From assembly GCF_001482305.1 (NCBI RefSeq), contig NZ_LOHP01000063.1, positions 37,620 through 101,619 of the forward strand: a stretch of 64,000 bases of DNA. Reading direction: 5' to 3'. Positions 27,239-34,883 of the stretch are shown one piece after another. This DNA is from Leucobacter sp. G161 (GTDB taxonomy: Bacteria > Actinomycetota > Actinomycetes > Actinomycetales > Microbacteriaceae). Position 1 is the first letter of the stretch. The number at the start of each line of letters is the position of its first letter. Position numbers and translations under genes: made by a program. The notes under the pieces are model-generated. The model was given only the letters and a program-made list of their open reading frames with translations. It was not told the origin of the DNA and ran no database searches.

Positions 27239-27269
27239 GTGGGGTGCACAACTCGGTTGTGCACCCCAC
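27239..27269. terminator. Strong hairpin between the importer genes and the catabolic genes
   Basis: A 14-bp perfect stem (GTGGGGTGCACAAC and its complement) closes a TCG loop, starting five bases after the ABC ATPase stop codon in the leftward direction. A second, weaker hairpin lies at 27195-27222. There is no T-run. It may terminate or attenuate transcription, or protect the 3' end of the importer mRNA, setting different levels for importer and enzymes. Confidence 0.6.
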
Positions 27270-27273
27270 CTCG

Positions 27274-28077
27274 TTAGAACCTGACCGCGTCGACGAACTT
27301 CTTCAGTTCGGGATGGTCGGTCTGGTTGAAGGCCTCGCGCGGTGTCGTGTTGACTGCGATCTCGCCTTCGTGGAAGAACACAAGGCGGTCCGCTGCTTTC
27401 GAGGCGAACGCCATGTCGTGGGTTACGAGGGCAACCGCAATCCCCTCGTCCTCCTTGAGTCGTTGCAGGACGCCAAGCACCTCGGCCGCGACTGGGGGAT
27501 CAAGCGCGCTCGTGATCTCGTCACACAACAGCAGCTTCGGCTCCATCATGAGCGCTCGCGCGATTGCGGCACGCTGCCGCTCACCACCTGAAAGCTGGCT
27601 CGGGCGGCTATGCAGATGCTCCGACATCCCCACTTCCGCGAGCGACTTCTTCGCTCGCTCCATCGCCTCCTCCTCGCTGAGCCCGAGCTTCTTGCGCGGA
27701 GCAAGCGTCAGGTTTTTCGCAACGTCCATGTGTGGCCACAGGGTGTAGGACTGGAAGATCATGCCGACGTATGAGTCGACCTCTTTCCATACGGGCGTGC
27801 GCTGCTGGTTCTCAAAGACAATCTCGCCATCGAACATGATCCGCCCCTCATCGGGGTCTGTGAGCCCTGCGAGAGCGCGAAGGAGCGTGCTCTTTCCAGA
27901 CCCAGACTTGCCAATGATGACGGTAATGTCGCCCATGAGCATATCGAAATCGACGTTCTTCATGACCTGGCGGTCTCCGAAGCTCTTCTGGAGACCGCGG
28001 GCGGAGACGAGTGCCTCGCCGATGGACGCTGTGATCGTCCGGACCCCACCCGATCGTGGCGCGCTATGCTCGCTCAT
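27274..28077 (-). CDS. Amino-acid ABC transporter, ATP-binding protein
   Basis: A 267-residue ATPase with Walker A GKSGSGKST, Q-loop MIFQSYTLWPHM, signature LSGGERQR, and a Walker B LLLCDEITSALDPP in which the usual [10 protein letters not shown] is altered (Ile for Pro, Pro for Glu at the end). The catalytic Glu of Walker B remains. A 25-residue N-terminal extension precedes the domain. ATG 28077 overlaps the permease stop by four bases. Third gene of the importer that feeds the catabolic cluster; hydroxyproline or a related imino acid is the inferred cargo. Confidence 0.9.
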   Translation of the reverse strand: MSEHSAPRSGGVRTITASIGEALVSARGLQKSFGDRQVMKNVDFDMLMGDITVIIGKSGSGKSTLLRALAGLTDPDEGRIMFDGEIVFENQQRTPVWKEVDSYVGMIFQSYTLWPHMDVAKNLTLAPRKKLGLSEEEAMERAKKSLAEVGMSEHLHSRPSQLSGGERQRAAIARALMMEPKLLLCDEITSALDPPVAAEVLGVLQRLKEDEGIAVALVTHDMAFASKAADRLVFFHEGEIAVNTTPREAFNQTDHPELKKFVDAVRF

Positions 28078-28820
28078 GCCGTGACCTGCACTTTCGTTCC
28101 TGGGACCAGCTGGGCTGCGACGGACTTGCTCTTCTTGCCACCGCGGCTGTTACCTGCCATCATGTTGCGTTCAATGCGGCTGAGAATGAGCGACACCGGG
28201 AACGCAACGACGAAGTACATGAGTGCTGCGGTGGTGAGGATCTCAAGTGCACGGTACGACTCGGACGCGATCTTGTTCGCAGTGAACATCAGGTCAGCGA
28301 CGGCGATCGTTGAGACCAACGCTGTGTCCTTGAAGAGTGAGATGTTCAACGACAGGATGACCGGGAGTTGCTGCCTGAGGGCCTGCGGTATGACGATGTG
28401 GAGCATCCGCTGCCAGTTGGTGAGCCGCAGCATCTTCCCCGCTTCGATCTGTTCGATCGGCACGGCCTGGAAGCCGGAGCGGTACGCCTCAGCCATGAAC
28501 GCAGTGAGGTTGAGCGTGAGCGCGATAACAGCTGAGATGACTCCCGGGATCGTGATTCCCGTAAGCGTCGGCATTGCGTAGTACACCCAGAACAGCTGGA
28601 TGAGAAGTGGCGTGCACCTGAAGAGCTCGATGTACCCCTGGGCAAGCCAACGGACAACCTCGATCTGCGACATGCGCATGAGCGCGACGGGAATGGCGAG
28701 CACCATGCTGATCGCGATCACGATAACCGCGATCAGCAGCGTCATGCCGAGGCCCTCGAGTAGCCTCGGGAAGTTGCTGGTGACGACATTCCAGTCGAAG
28801 TCGTAAGTTCTGAGCATCAT
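28074..28820 (-). CDS. Amino-acid ABC transporter, permease
   Basis: A 248-residue polar-amino-acid type permease with about five helices, including FPRLLEGLGMTLLIAVIVIA at the N-terminus. The ATPase-contacting loop is YRSGFQAVPIEQIEAGKMLR with IPQALRQQLP. Two adjacent ATGs (28820 and 28817) could serve as start. The gene lies 23 bp after the binding-protein gene and overlaps the ATPase gene by four bases, giving a standard three-gene importer. Confidence 0.9.
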   Translation of the reverse strand: MMLRTYDFDWNVVTSNFPRLLEGLGMTLLIAVIVIAISMVLAIPVALMRMSQIEVVRWLAQGYIELFRCTPLLIQLFWVYYAMPTLTGITIPGVISAVIALTLNLTAFMAEAYRSGFQAVPIEQIEAGKMLRLTNWQRMLHIVIPQALRQQLPVILSLNISLFKDTALVSTIAVADLMFTANKIASESYRALEILTTAALMYFVVAFPVSLILSRIERNMMAGNSRGGKKSKSVAAQLVPGTKVQVTA

Positions 28821-28843
28821 GAGAGTAGTTAGGTAGGGTCCGT

Positions 28844-29695
28844 CTACTTCATCCGGAGATCGCCGAGGGTTTCGACCTCGATGATGCCGGCCTCAGCGAA
28901 TGCGCGTGAGAGTGAACCGTCGTTCTGCGCTCCGCGGATGGCAATGTTCAGCACCTGCAACGAGCGAGGATCGATGTTTGCGTTGACGCCGTAGTTGGAA
29001 TCCTGAGTGAAGATGGCGGGCTCCGGAACCACGATCTTGAGGGAGGGGTCCTTCTGGGCAGCATCTGCGACTGTGGGGAGATCTGCGAAAGCAGCAACAG
29101 CGCGCCCAGCTTTCATTGCAGTTACTGCGTTCGGGATGCTCTCGGTCGTCATCAGCTCGACTCCCAGGGACTTGATTGCGGGCTCATACGAGGTGCCGCT
29201 CGCCAGGGCGACAGGCTTGCCCGTGTTGACGATGTCATCAACGCTCGTGAGGCCCGAGTCGGCCGGGACGATGAAGACGCCCTGATAGGTGTAGACCGCG
29301 TTGGTGAACTGGATTGCAAGCGACCGCTCCGAGGTTGAGTCGAGGTACGCGGCGACATCGAAGCGATCCGCCTGTAGGCCGGACACCATCTTGCTCCACT
29401 CCGCGGCAACGGGGGTGAACTTCACGCCCATTTCGTCCGCGAGCTTCTGAAGGGGGAGGACGTTCGGGCCACCCATCTTCCCGTCGGGCTGCTCGGCAGT
29501 CATAGGAGGTGCCGAGGCGATTCCCACCCGAAGCTCGCCCTGCTTCTTGATCTTTGCGAGCCAAGCACCTTCGGTGGAGGCAGCTGGGCCACTCCCACCT
29601 CCGCCCCCGTTGAGGGTGGAGCCGAAGAATCCGGCTGCGACGGCCAGGATCACGGCGCCGAGAGCCGCGAGGATGATCTTGCTTGTCTTTGACAT
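28844..29695 (-). CDS. ABC transporter substrate-binding protein without a lipobox
   Basis: A 283-residue family-3 solute-binding protein. After a basic N-terminus there is one hydrophobic segment (IILAALGAVILAVAAGFFG), then a Gly-rich spacer, then the binding fold with GELRVGIASAPPMTAEQ, DSTSERSLAIQFTNA and ALASGTSYEPA. No cysteine follows the hydrophobic segment, so it cannot be a lipoprotein; it is either held by an uncleaved signal anchor or secreted. ATG 29695 has AAAGAGA upstream. First gene of the importer operon, behind the operator-bearing promoter at 29784-29828. Confidence 0.87.
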   Translation of the reverse strand: MSKTSKIILAALGAVILAVAAGFFGSTLNGGGGGSGPAASTEGAWLAKIKKQGELRVGIASAPPMTAEQPDGKMGGPNVLPLQKLADEMGVKFTPVAAEWSKMVSGLQADRFDVAAYLDSTSERSLAIQFTNAVYTYQGVFIVPADSGLTSVDDIVNTGKPVALASGTSYEPAIKSLGVELMTTESIPNAVTAMKAGRAVAAFADLPTVADAAQKDPSLKIVVPEPAIFTQDSNYGVNANIDPRSLQVLNIAIRGAQNDGSLSRAFAEAGIIEVETLGDLRMK

Positions 29696-29783
29696 CGTTG
29701 TCTCTTTCAGTGTTCGGGTAAGGGCCGGACGTCGCCCACATCAGATGGACGCTGCGGAGTGGCGAGGGCGCCACCCAGACGTA

Positions 29784-29828
29784 ACTGTCTTACAATCCGA
29801 CAATAGCGTCATGCTGTCTTACAATCAA
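29784..29828 (-). promoter_or_regulatory. Promoter and two operator candidates of the importer/catabolic operon
   Basis: On the minus strand TTGATT (29823-29828) and TATTGT (29800-29805) are separated by 17 bp, a plausible -35/-10 pair. The direct repeat CTGTCTTACAAT occurs at 29785-29796 and 29814-29825, overlapping the start region and the -35/spacer. Each copy has a FadR-subfamily-like GTnnnAC core and matches the palindrome at 31289-31301 in 9-10 of 13 bases. This arrangement suits repression by the neighbouring GntR protein. Confidence 0.6.
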
Positions 29829-29859
29829 GCTGCCAGTGAAAATTGTCCTGAAAGTCGAC

Positions 29860-29905
29860 AAACCCCTGACCTCTCCTGGGCCAAAGCGGCGGAGGTCAGG
29901 GGTTT
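29860..29905 (-). terminator. Hairpin terminator behind the gntR-SDR operon
   Basis: A 14-bp perfect stem (AAACCCCTGACCTC with GAGGTCAGGGGTTT) closes an 18-nt loop, starting ten bases after the SDR stop at 29915 in the leftward direction. It separates the regulator operon from the importer promoter further downstream. Confidence 0.75.
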
Positions 29906-29914
29906 CGGGGTGGG

Positions 29915-30508
29915 TTAGTTGACTTCGTAGCTGCGCCCGCTCTCAATGCCCTCAACCGAACGCACGAATGCGAGCCCAACGCGTTCCGAGGGCACGGGCT
30001 CAAACCCGGCGAATAGGGCATGGTACCCGTGTGCTTCCCGTAGAACCGAGGGGCTTACGGCATTGATTCGGATACCGCGCGGAAGCTCCGGTGCGGCGGC
30101 CATCACAAACGCCTCAATTGCACCGTTTGCGAGTGAAGCTGCCGCACCGGTGCGAACCGGCTCACGCGCGAGGATTCCCGTCGTGAGTGTGATCGATCCA
30201 CCGTCAGTAAGGTAGGGGAGGGCGCTCGTAAATACGGCTAACTGACTGAAGACCTTCCCGCGGTATGCGGCATCGAAGTCGTCAAGGCTGAGGTCAGAAG
30301 CGGGCTTGAATGGTGCCGATCCAACCGCGCAGATGACCGCGTCCACCCGCCCCACTGTCTCGAAGAGCCGCTGAATTGAGGCGGGGTCCTCAATGTCTAC
30401 CCCGGGGGTTGACGTGCGCCCAACTCCGATGACTTCATGGCGAGGAGCGAGTGCCGCAACGGCGGCAGAACCTATGTGGCCAGTGGCTCCGATGACAAGT
30501 GTCTTCAT
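29915..30508 (-). CDS. Short SDR-type NAD(P)-binding oxidoreductase
   Basis: A 197-residue compact SDR. The dinucleotide motif is VIGATGHIGSAAV near residues 5-17, followed by VDAVICAVGSAPF and a C-terminal NAVSPSVL. It lacks the usual YxxxK spacing of classical SDRs, as seen in small atypical members. ATG 30508 overlaps the gntR stop by four bases (ATGA), so the two are translationally coupled; a longer open frame upstream is antisense to gntR. Function is unknown; coupling to the regulator suggests a role in the same catabolism. Confidence 0.8.
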   Translation of the reverse strand: MKTLVIGATGHIGSAAVAALAPRHEVIGVGRTSTPGVDIEDPASIQRLFETVGRVDAVICAVGSAPFKPASDLSLDDFDAAYRGKVFSQLAVFTSALPYLTDGGSITLTTGILAREPVRTGAAASLANGAIEAFVMAAAPELPRGIRINAVSPSVLREAHGYHALFAGFEPVPSERVGLAFVRSVEGIESGRSYEVN

Positions 30509-31215
30509 AGGCTGCTCCGTTCCGCGAGCATCATGGCGACGATCTCGTCCGCGCTCACGAGGGTGTGGGCGGAGATGGCGTCCCGGATCGTATCGAAGTC
30601 TCGGGTTCGCAGCGCTTCCATGAGGGAGAGGTGTATCTCGTACTCGCGCTCTGGGTCCGAGCGGCGCCGCTGGTCTTCCGCGAGCGCGATGGTGAGTTGG
30701 GCTGCGGTGACTGGCCAGAGTTTTTCGAGTAGAAAGTTTCCGGAGGCTTCCCAGATGCACCGATGAAACTCGAGGTGGGCGTCGTGCTGAACAACCGGAT
30801 CCGAGTTGTATACGTTGACGGCGTAGGTCTGCCAGCCGCGCTCAATCGTTGCGAACTTCGCTCCGGTTCGGTCGTTGAGCACTGCTTCGACGGCGACCAT
30901 GTCGAGGGCCGTCCGGCTGACTGCGATGTCGTGTATAGCAGCGGGATCGAGCTGTGCCACACGCAGCCCCTTGTAAGGCTGTTTGGTGACGAGGCCCTCC
31001 TCGGCTAATGCGTTGAGTGCTTCGCGGACGGTCGGGCGGCTCACGCCCAGTTGGTCGGCAAGACGGGCCTCAGTAAGCCTGTCGCCGGGGTTCAGGGAGC
31101 CGAGAATGATTGCTCTGCGGATTTCGAGCCTTACCGCGTCTCTGCGCGAAAGGCTCGTTATCTTTGCTGGACCTGAGACGCCGGGTCCAACTGGTCTGGA
31201 GTCGAGTGGGTGCAT
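30505..31215 (-). CDS. GntR-family (FadR/FCD-type) transcriptional regulator
   Basis: A 236-residue regulator. The winged helix at about residues 25-90 includes PGDRLTEARLADQLGVSRPT and VREALNALAEEGL. The all-helical FCD effector domain has metal-ligand-like residues in HDAHLEFHRCIWEASGN and later His residues. The start is ATG 31215, with AGGAGAG five bases upstream; the longer start at 31239 lacks one. It is divergent from the Ldh2-type gene with a perfect FadR-like palindrome between them, and probably represses both directions plus the importer operon until the substrate is present. Confidence 0.88.
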   Translation of the reverse strand: MHPLDSRPVGPGVSGPAKITSLSRRDAVRLEIRRAIILGSLNPGDRLTEARLADQLGVSRPTVREALNALAEEGLVTKQPYKGLRVAQLDPAAIHDIAVSRTALDMVAVEAVLNDRTGAKFATIERGWQTYAVNVYNSDPVVQHDAHLEFHRCIWEASGNFLLEKLWPVTAAQLTIALAEDQRRRSDPEREYEIHLSLMEALRTRDFDTIRDAISAHTLVSADEIVAMMLAERSSL

Positions 31216-31288
31216 GGCTCTCCTGTTGAGCAGAATCACTGGCCGGTGTGCCGGGTAGGGCTACGTGCCCAAATTACAATATTATCTT

Positions 31289-31301
31289 ATTGTCAGACAA
31301 T
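31289..31301. promoter_or_regulatory. GntR operator candidate between gntR and the Ldh2-type gene
   Basis: ATTGTC-A-GACAAT is a perfect 13-bp palindrome of the TnGTnnnACnA type used by FadR-subfamily GntR regulators. It lies in an AT-rich pocket (31271-31301, with TATTAT at 31280-31285) between divergent genes. Two related 13-mers lie in the importer promoter at 29784-29796 and 29813-29825. Confidence 0.65.
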
Positions 31302-31327
31302 GTGGTTTTGTCATCAAAGGGGAACAC

Positions 31328-32380
31328 GTGGTTGATTTCAATCCTGCCAACTCGGAGAATACATCTCGCTCAGCATTGGGCTCTCAGATTCGGTTCGAGG
31401 CGCTCGAGGCCAGAATTCGATTTCTGCTTGAGCAAGCAGGGGCCGATCCCGGTGTGGCGGCGGTCCTTGCGGAGAACTGCGCCAGTTGCGAGCGTGACGG
31501 TGCGGTGAGCCACGGTGTGTTTCGGGTGCCTGGTTACCTGAAATCATTGCGAAGCGGCTGGGCCGACGGGGCTGCGGTTCCCCGAGTGGAGGAATCCAGT
31601 GCGGCATTCATTAGGGTTGACGCGGCAAATGGGTTCTCCCAGCCCGCGATCAACGCGGCATCCTCGGTGATCGACGAGGCGCTGGAGAGCGTAGGGGTTG
31701 CCGTGGTCGCAATCCGAAACTCACACCACTTTAGCTCCCTGTGGCCAGATATCGAGCCGTTCGCAAGACGTGGGGTATTGGGGATAACGATGGTGACGGG
31801 TGGTGCGTCTGTGATTCCCCGTGGTGCCGATCGAAAGATGCTCGGAACGAACCCGTTTGCGTTCGCAACCCCGGTTGCTGGGAGCGACCCCCTCGTCATG
31901 GACTTTGCAACCTCCACAATGTCCCATGGCGATCTGCAGCTCCGAGCTCAGGCAGGAGAACCTGTCCCCGTTGGAACAGGTACTGGCACGCATGGCCGCG
32001 ACACGACCGACCCTGACGAGATACTCGAGTCTGGAGGGTTGCTCCCATTCGGTGGACACAAAGGAGCAAACATATCGATCATGGTCGAGATTCTGGCCTC
32101 AGGCCTCACCGGCGGAGCCTTCTCCTACCGTGACGACCTGGTGTTTGCCGAGGCCCCAGAAGATGGCGGTACCGCACGGACGGGGCAACTCCTGATCCTC
32201 ATCGACCCCGAGCGAGGCGGAGACGGCAGCTTTGCTGACCGTATCGCGCAGCTTGTTGCGGAACTCCGTGCCTCGGGGCTGGAGCGGCTTCCCTCGGACC
32301 GTCGGTATATGGCGCGGGCGCGCGCCAATCGGGAGGGCATTCCCGTCACGGATGCCGTCAGAATGCTCTTTGCTGAGTAA
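31328..32380 (+). CDS. Ldh2/malate-dehydrogenase-family oxidoreductase, probable pyrroline-2-carboxylate reductase
   Basis: A 350-residue NAD(P)H-dependent enzyme of the Ldh2 (YlbC/ComC/DpkA) fold. Typical stretches are GVAVVAIRNSHHFSSLWPDI with the catalytic His pair, MLGTNPFAFATP and PFGGHKGANISIMVE. Family members reduce 2-keto acids or cyclic imines such as pyrroline-2-carboxylate, which would turn dehydrated 3-hydroxyproline into proline. The GTG start at 31328 is chosen for AAGGGGA five bases upstream; the upstream ATG at 31265 would place the operator inside the gene. Divergent from gntR. Confidence 0.82.
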   Translation: MVDFNPANSENTSRSALGSQIRFEALEARIRFLLEQAGADPGVAAVLAENCASCERDGAVSHGVFRVPGYLKSLRSGWADGAAVPRVEESSAAFIRVDAANGFSQPAINAASSVIDEALESVGVAVVAIRNSHHFSSLWPDIEPFARRGVLGITMVTGGASVIPRGADRKMLGTNPFAFATPVAGSDPLVMDFATSTMSHGDLQLRAQAGEPVPVGTGTGTHGRDTTDPDEILESGGLLPFGGHKGANISIMVEILASGLTGGAFSYRDDLVFAEAPEDGGTARTGQLLILIDPERGGDGSFADRIAQLVAELRASGLERLPSDRRYMARARANREGIPVTDAVRMLFAE

Positions 32381-32427
32381 CGCGTGAGGCGCCGGTCCTT
32401 GGTGGCCCGTGGCGTGCGCCTCACGCG
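32381..32427. terminator. Bidirectional hairpin between convergent genes
   Basis: A 12-bp stem CGCGTGAGGCGC (32381-32392) pairs with its complement at 32416-32427 around a 23-nt loop. It begins right after the Ldh2-type stop codon and ends 11 bases before the FprA-type gene stop, so it can serve both strands. Confidence 0.6.
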
Positions 32428-32437
32428 CGAGCGGTCG

Positions 32438-33814
32438 TTATTCTCCGCGCGAAACGCGGGTCATCTCGTCGCGCGAGACAACCTTGATGCGCGTGCGCCC
32501 GGCTGCTTCGCCAAGCGACAGTTCGTGCTCGTCGAGTCGGTGCCACCCGTCGAGGTTTGTGTATGGCACCCCCCGATTCGAGAGTAGCTCAGGAATGATG
32601 TTCGCGTCACCATGCTCGGGTTGCCACCATGTAGTCGAATCCTCCATAAGGCGCTCAAGCGTCTCCATAGCGTCCGATTTTGTGTGGCCGATGAGGCCGA
32701 TGGGGCCGCGTTTGATCCACCCGGTCGCGTACACCCCGGGGATCTGAGCGCCCTCGAGATCGAGCACGCGGCCGCGGTCGTTCGGGATCACGCCGCGATT
32801 CTCATCAAACGGAATCTCGTCAAGCGGTGAACCGAAGTAGCCGACCGCGCGGTAGAGCGACTGCATCGGGATCACCTCGAACTCGCCGGTGTCGACGATG
32901 CCGCCCTCACCATCGGGCGCGGTGCGCTCGATCTTCAGACCGGTGACCCGGCCCTCTTCGGTGACGACCTCGACAGGCTTCGACCAGAAGTGCAGGTGCA
33001 GGCGACGCGACGACGGCTCGGTTTCGCCGGCCTCGCGTGCACGCTGCTCGTCCCGCCACTTGTCCATGATGCGGGTCATGACCGTGACCTGCTTGTTCTT
33101 CGCGAGCACCTCGTCGGCGTACGGGTCGGCGTGCGCGAAGTCGCGTTCGTCGATCACCATGTCGACGTCGCGCACCTCGCCGAGCTCACGGAGCTCGAGC
33201 GGCGTGAACTTCACATACTTCGGGCCGCGGCGCCCGAACAGGTGCAGCTCCTCGATGGGGTTCGCCTTGAGCCCGTCGTACACGTTCTCGGGGATCTCGG
33301 TGACGAGCAGGTCATCGGCGTGCTTGATGAGCATGCGCGACACGTCGAGTGCGACGTTGCCGTTGCCGATGACGCCGACAGACGCGGCCTCGAGTGGCCA
33401 GGTGCGCGGCACGTCAGGATGGCCGTCGAACCAGCTGACGAAGTCAGCGGCACCGTACGATCCCTCGGCGTCGATGCCGGGCACGCCGAGCATCGCATCG
33501 CGGATCGCGCCCGTCGAGAAAATGACAGCGTTGTAGTGCTGCTTGAGGTCGTCGAGTGTGAGGTCCTGCCCGTAGCGGACGTTGCCGAAGAAGCGGATCT
33601 CGCCGCTGTCGAGCACGTCACGCAGGGCGTTGATGATGCCCTTGATGCGCGGGTGATCGGGGGAGACGCCGTAACGAACGAGCCCATAGGGCGCAGGGAG
33701 TTGCTCGAAGAGGTCAATCTCCACCTCGAAATCACGTTCCGCTTTCAACAGCAGGTCTGCAGCATAAATGCCGGCTGGTCCGGCCCCCACAATGGCCAGG
33801 CGCATTTTGCTCAT
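32438..33814 (-). CDS. FprA-type ferredoxin/flavodoxin-NADP+ reductase (adrenodoxin reductase family)
   Basis: A 458-residue FAD/NADP flavoprotein. The FAD motif is LAIVGAGPAGIYAADLLLK near residue 6. LPAPYGLVRYGVSPDHPRIK is the family hallmark, and the NADP motif is VIGNGNVALDVSRML. It passes electrons between NADPH and ferredoxin in the cytoplasm. The start at ATG 33814 (MSKMRLAIVG) is the likeliest; 33805 is also possible. It is convergent with the Ldh2-type gene and 10 bp downstream of the polyprenyl synthase gene, so probably in the same leftward transcript. Confidence 0.92.
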   Translation of the reverse strand: MSKMRLAIVGAGPAGIYAADLLLKAERDFEVEIDLFEQLPAPYGLVRYGVSPDHPRIKGIINALRDVLDSGEIRFFGNVRYGQDLTLDDLKQHYNAVIFSTGAIRDAMLGVPGIDAEGSYGAADFVSWFDGHPDVPRTWPLEAASVGVIGNGNVALDVSRMLIKHADDLLVTEIPENVYDGLKANPIEELHLFGRRGPKYVKFTPLELRELGEVRDVDMVIDERDFAHADPYADEVLAKNKQVTVMTRIMDKWRDEQRAREAGETEPSSRRLHLHFWSKPVEVVTEEGRVTGLKIERTAPDGEGGIVDTGEFEVIPMQSLYRAVGYFGSPLDEIPFDENRGVIPNDRGRVLDLEGAQIPGVYATGWIKRGPIGLIGHTKSDAMETLERLMEDSTTWWQPEHGDANIIPELLSNRGVPYTNLDGWHRLDEHELSLGEAAGRTRIKVVSRDEMTRVSRGE

Positions 33815-33824
33815 ACCCTCGGAA

Positions 33825-34883
33825 CTACCCTTCCCTCGAAACAATGGATTCCGCCATGCGCTCAAGCGCGCGCTTCACCGGCGATTTGGGCAGCACGTTC
33901 AGTGCTGCGACAGCTTCGTCGGCCCAACGCTGGGCGGTTGCCTCGGTCTCGCGCGTCACAACATGGTTGTAGAGCGCGTCAACCTCTGGATCCATGACCG
34001 ACAGATCGGCGCCGTCAGCAATCGCCTGCACGCCCGCGTCGATGCGGGTGAGGAGCGCTTGTGCGTCGGTATCGCCTGATGCGGCACGGTTTCGAAGGAG
34101 GAGCAGGGGGAGCGTTGCGACGCCCGCGCGGAGGTCAGTACCCGCACGCTTGCCCGTTTGCTCCTTTTTTGGGGAGAGATCAATGACGTCGTCGATGAGC
34201 TGGAAGGCGACGCCGATGCGCTCGCCGTACTCGGTGACGGCGTTCGCGTGCTCAGCACTGCCGCCGCCGAACATGACGCCCATGCGTGCAGCAGTCGAGA
34301 TGAGCGCACCGGTCTTGTCGGCGAGCACCTGAATGTAGTGCGCGATGTGCTCATCCTCGGGCTGCGGGCCGACGGTCTCGTGTAGCTGGCCGAGGCAGAG
34401 CCGCTCGAAGGTGCGCGCCTGGAGCAGGATCGCGTCCTCGCCCATGCCGGCGACGAGCGACGAGGCGCGCGCGAACAGCAAGTCGCCCGCGAGGATCGCG
34501 ACCGAGTTCGACCACACCATGTGCGATGCGGAGACGCCGCGACGCAGAGTCGCTTCGTCCATGACATCGTCGTGATAGAGCGAGGCGAGGTGCGTCATCT
34601 CGACGGCGACCGCAGCGCGGCGGACGAGCTCGTTCGGGCCGTCTCCGAGCTGACTGGTGAGTACCGTGAGCATCGGGCGGATCCGCTTGCCTCCGGCCTC
34701 AGCGAGGTAGCGAGCGGGTGCATCCGCGACGGCAGAGGCGAAGCCGAGGTTCTCAAGGAGACTAGCCTCGATGAGGTCAAGCTCGCGCTGCAGTTCTTTC
34801 GCCTGACGACGATCCCCTGCGCTCTGGAAGAGTCGCATCGGCAACGCCTGGGTGGTCGTGTCAGCCGTGCTCTGGCGGATCAC
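33825..34883 (-). CDS. Long-chain polyprenyl diphosphate synthase (menaquinone side chain)
   Basis: A 352-residue trans-prenyltransferase that builds the isoprenoid chain of menaquinone. The first aspartate-rich motif reads DDVMDE (LASLYHDDVMDEATLRRG) and the second DDVID (FQLIDDVIDLSPKK). GGKRIRPML binds the diphosphate. Product length cannot be set from sequence with confidence. ATG 34883 overlaps the MenG stop by four bases, which ties chain synthesis to the methyltransferase. Homologous to hepB/grcC-type genes of other actinobacteria. Confidence 0.92.
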   Translation of the reverse strand: MIRQSTADTTTQALPMRLFQSAGDRRQAKELQRELDLIEASLLENLGFASAVADAPARYLAEAGGKRIRPMLTVLTSQLGDGPNELVRRAAVAVEMTHLASLYHDDVMDEATLRRGVSASHMVWSNSVAILAGDLLFARASSLVAGMGEDAILLQARTFERLCLGQLHETVGPQPEDEHIAHYIQVLADKTGALISTAARMGVMFGGGSAEHANAVTEYGERIGVAFQLIDDVIDLSPKKEQTGKRAGTDLRAGVATLPLLLLRNRAASGDTDAQALLTRIDAGVQAIADGADLSVMDPEVDALYNHVVTRETEATAQRWADEAVAALNVLPKSPVKRALERMAESIVSREG

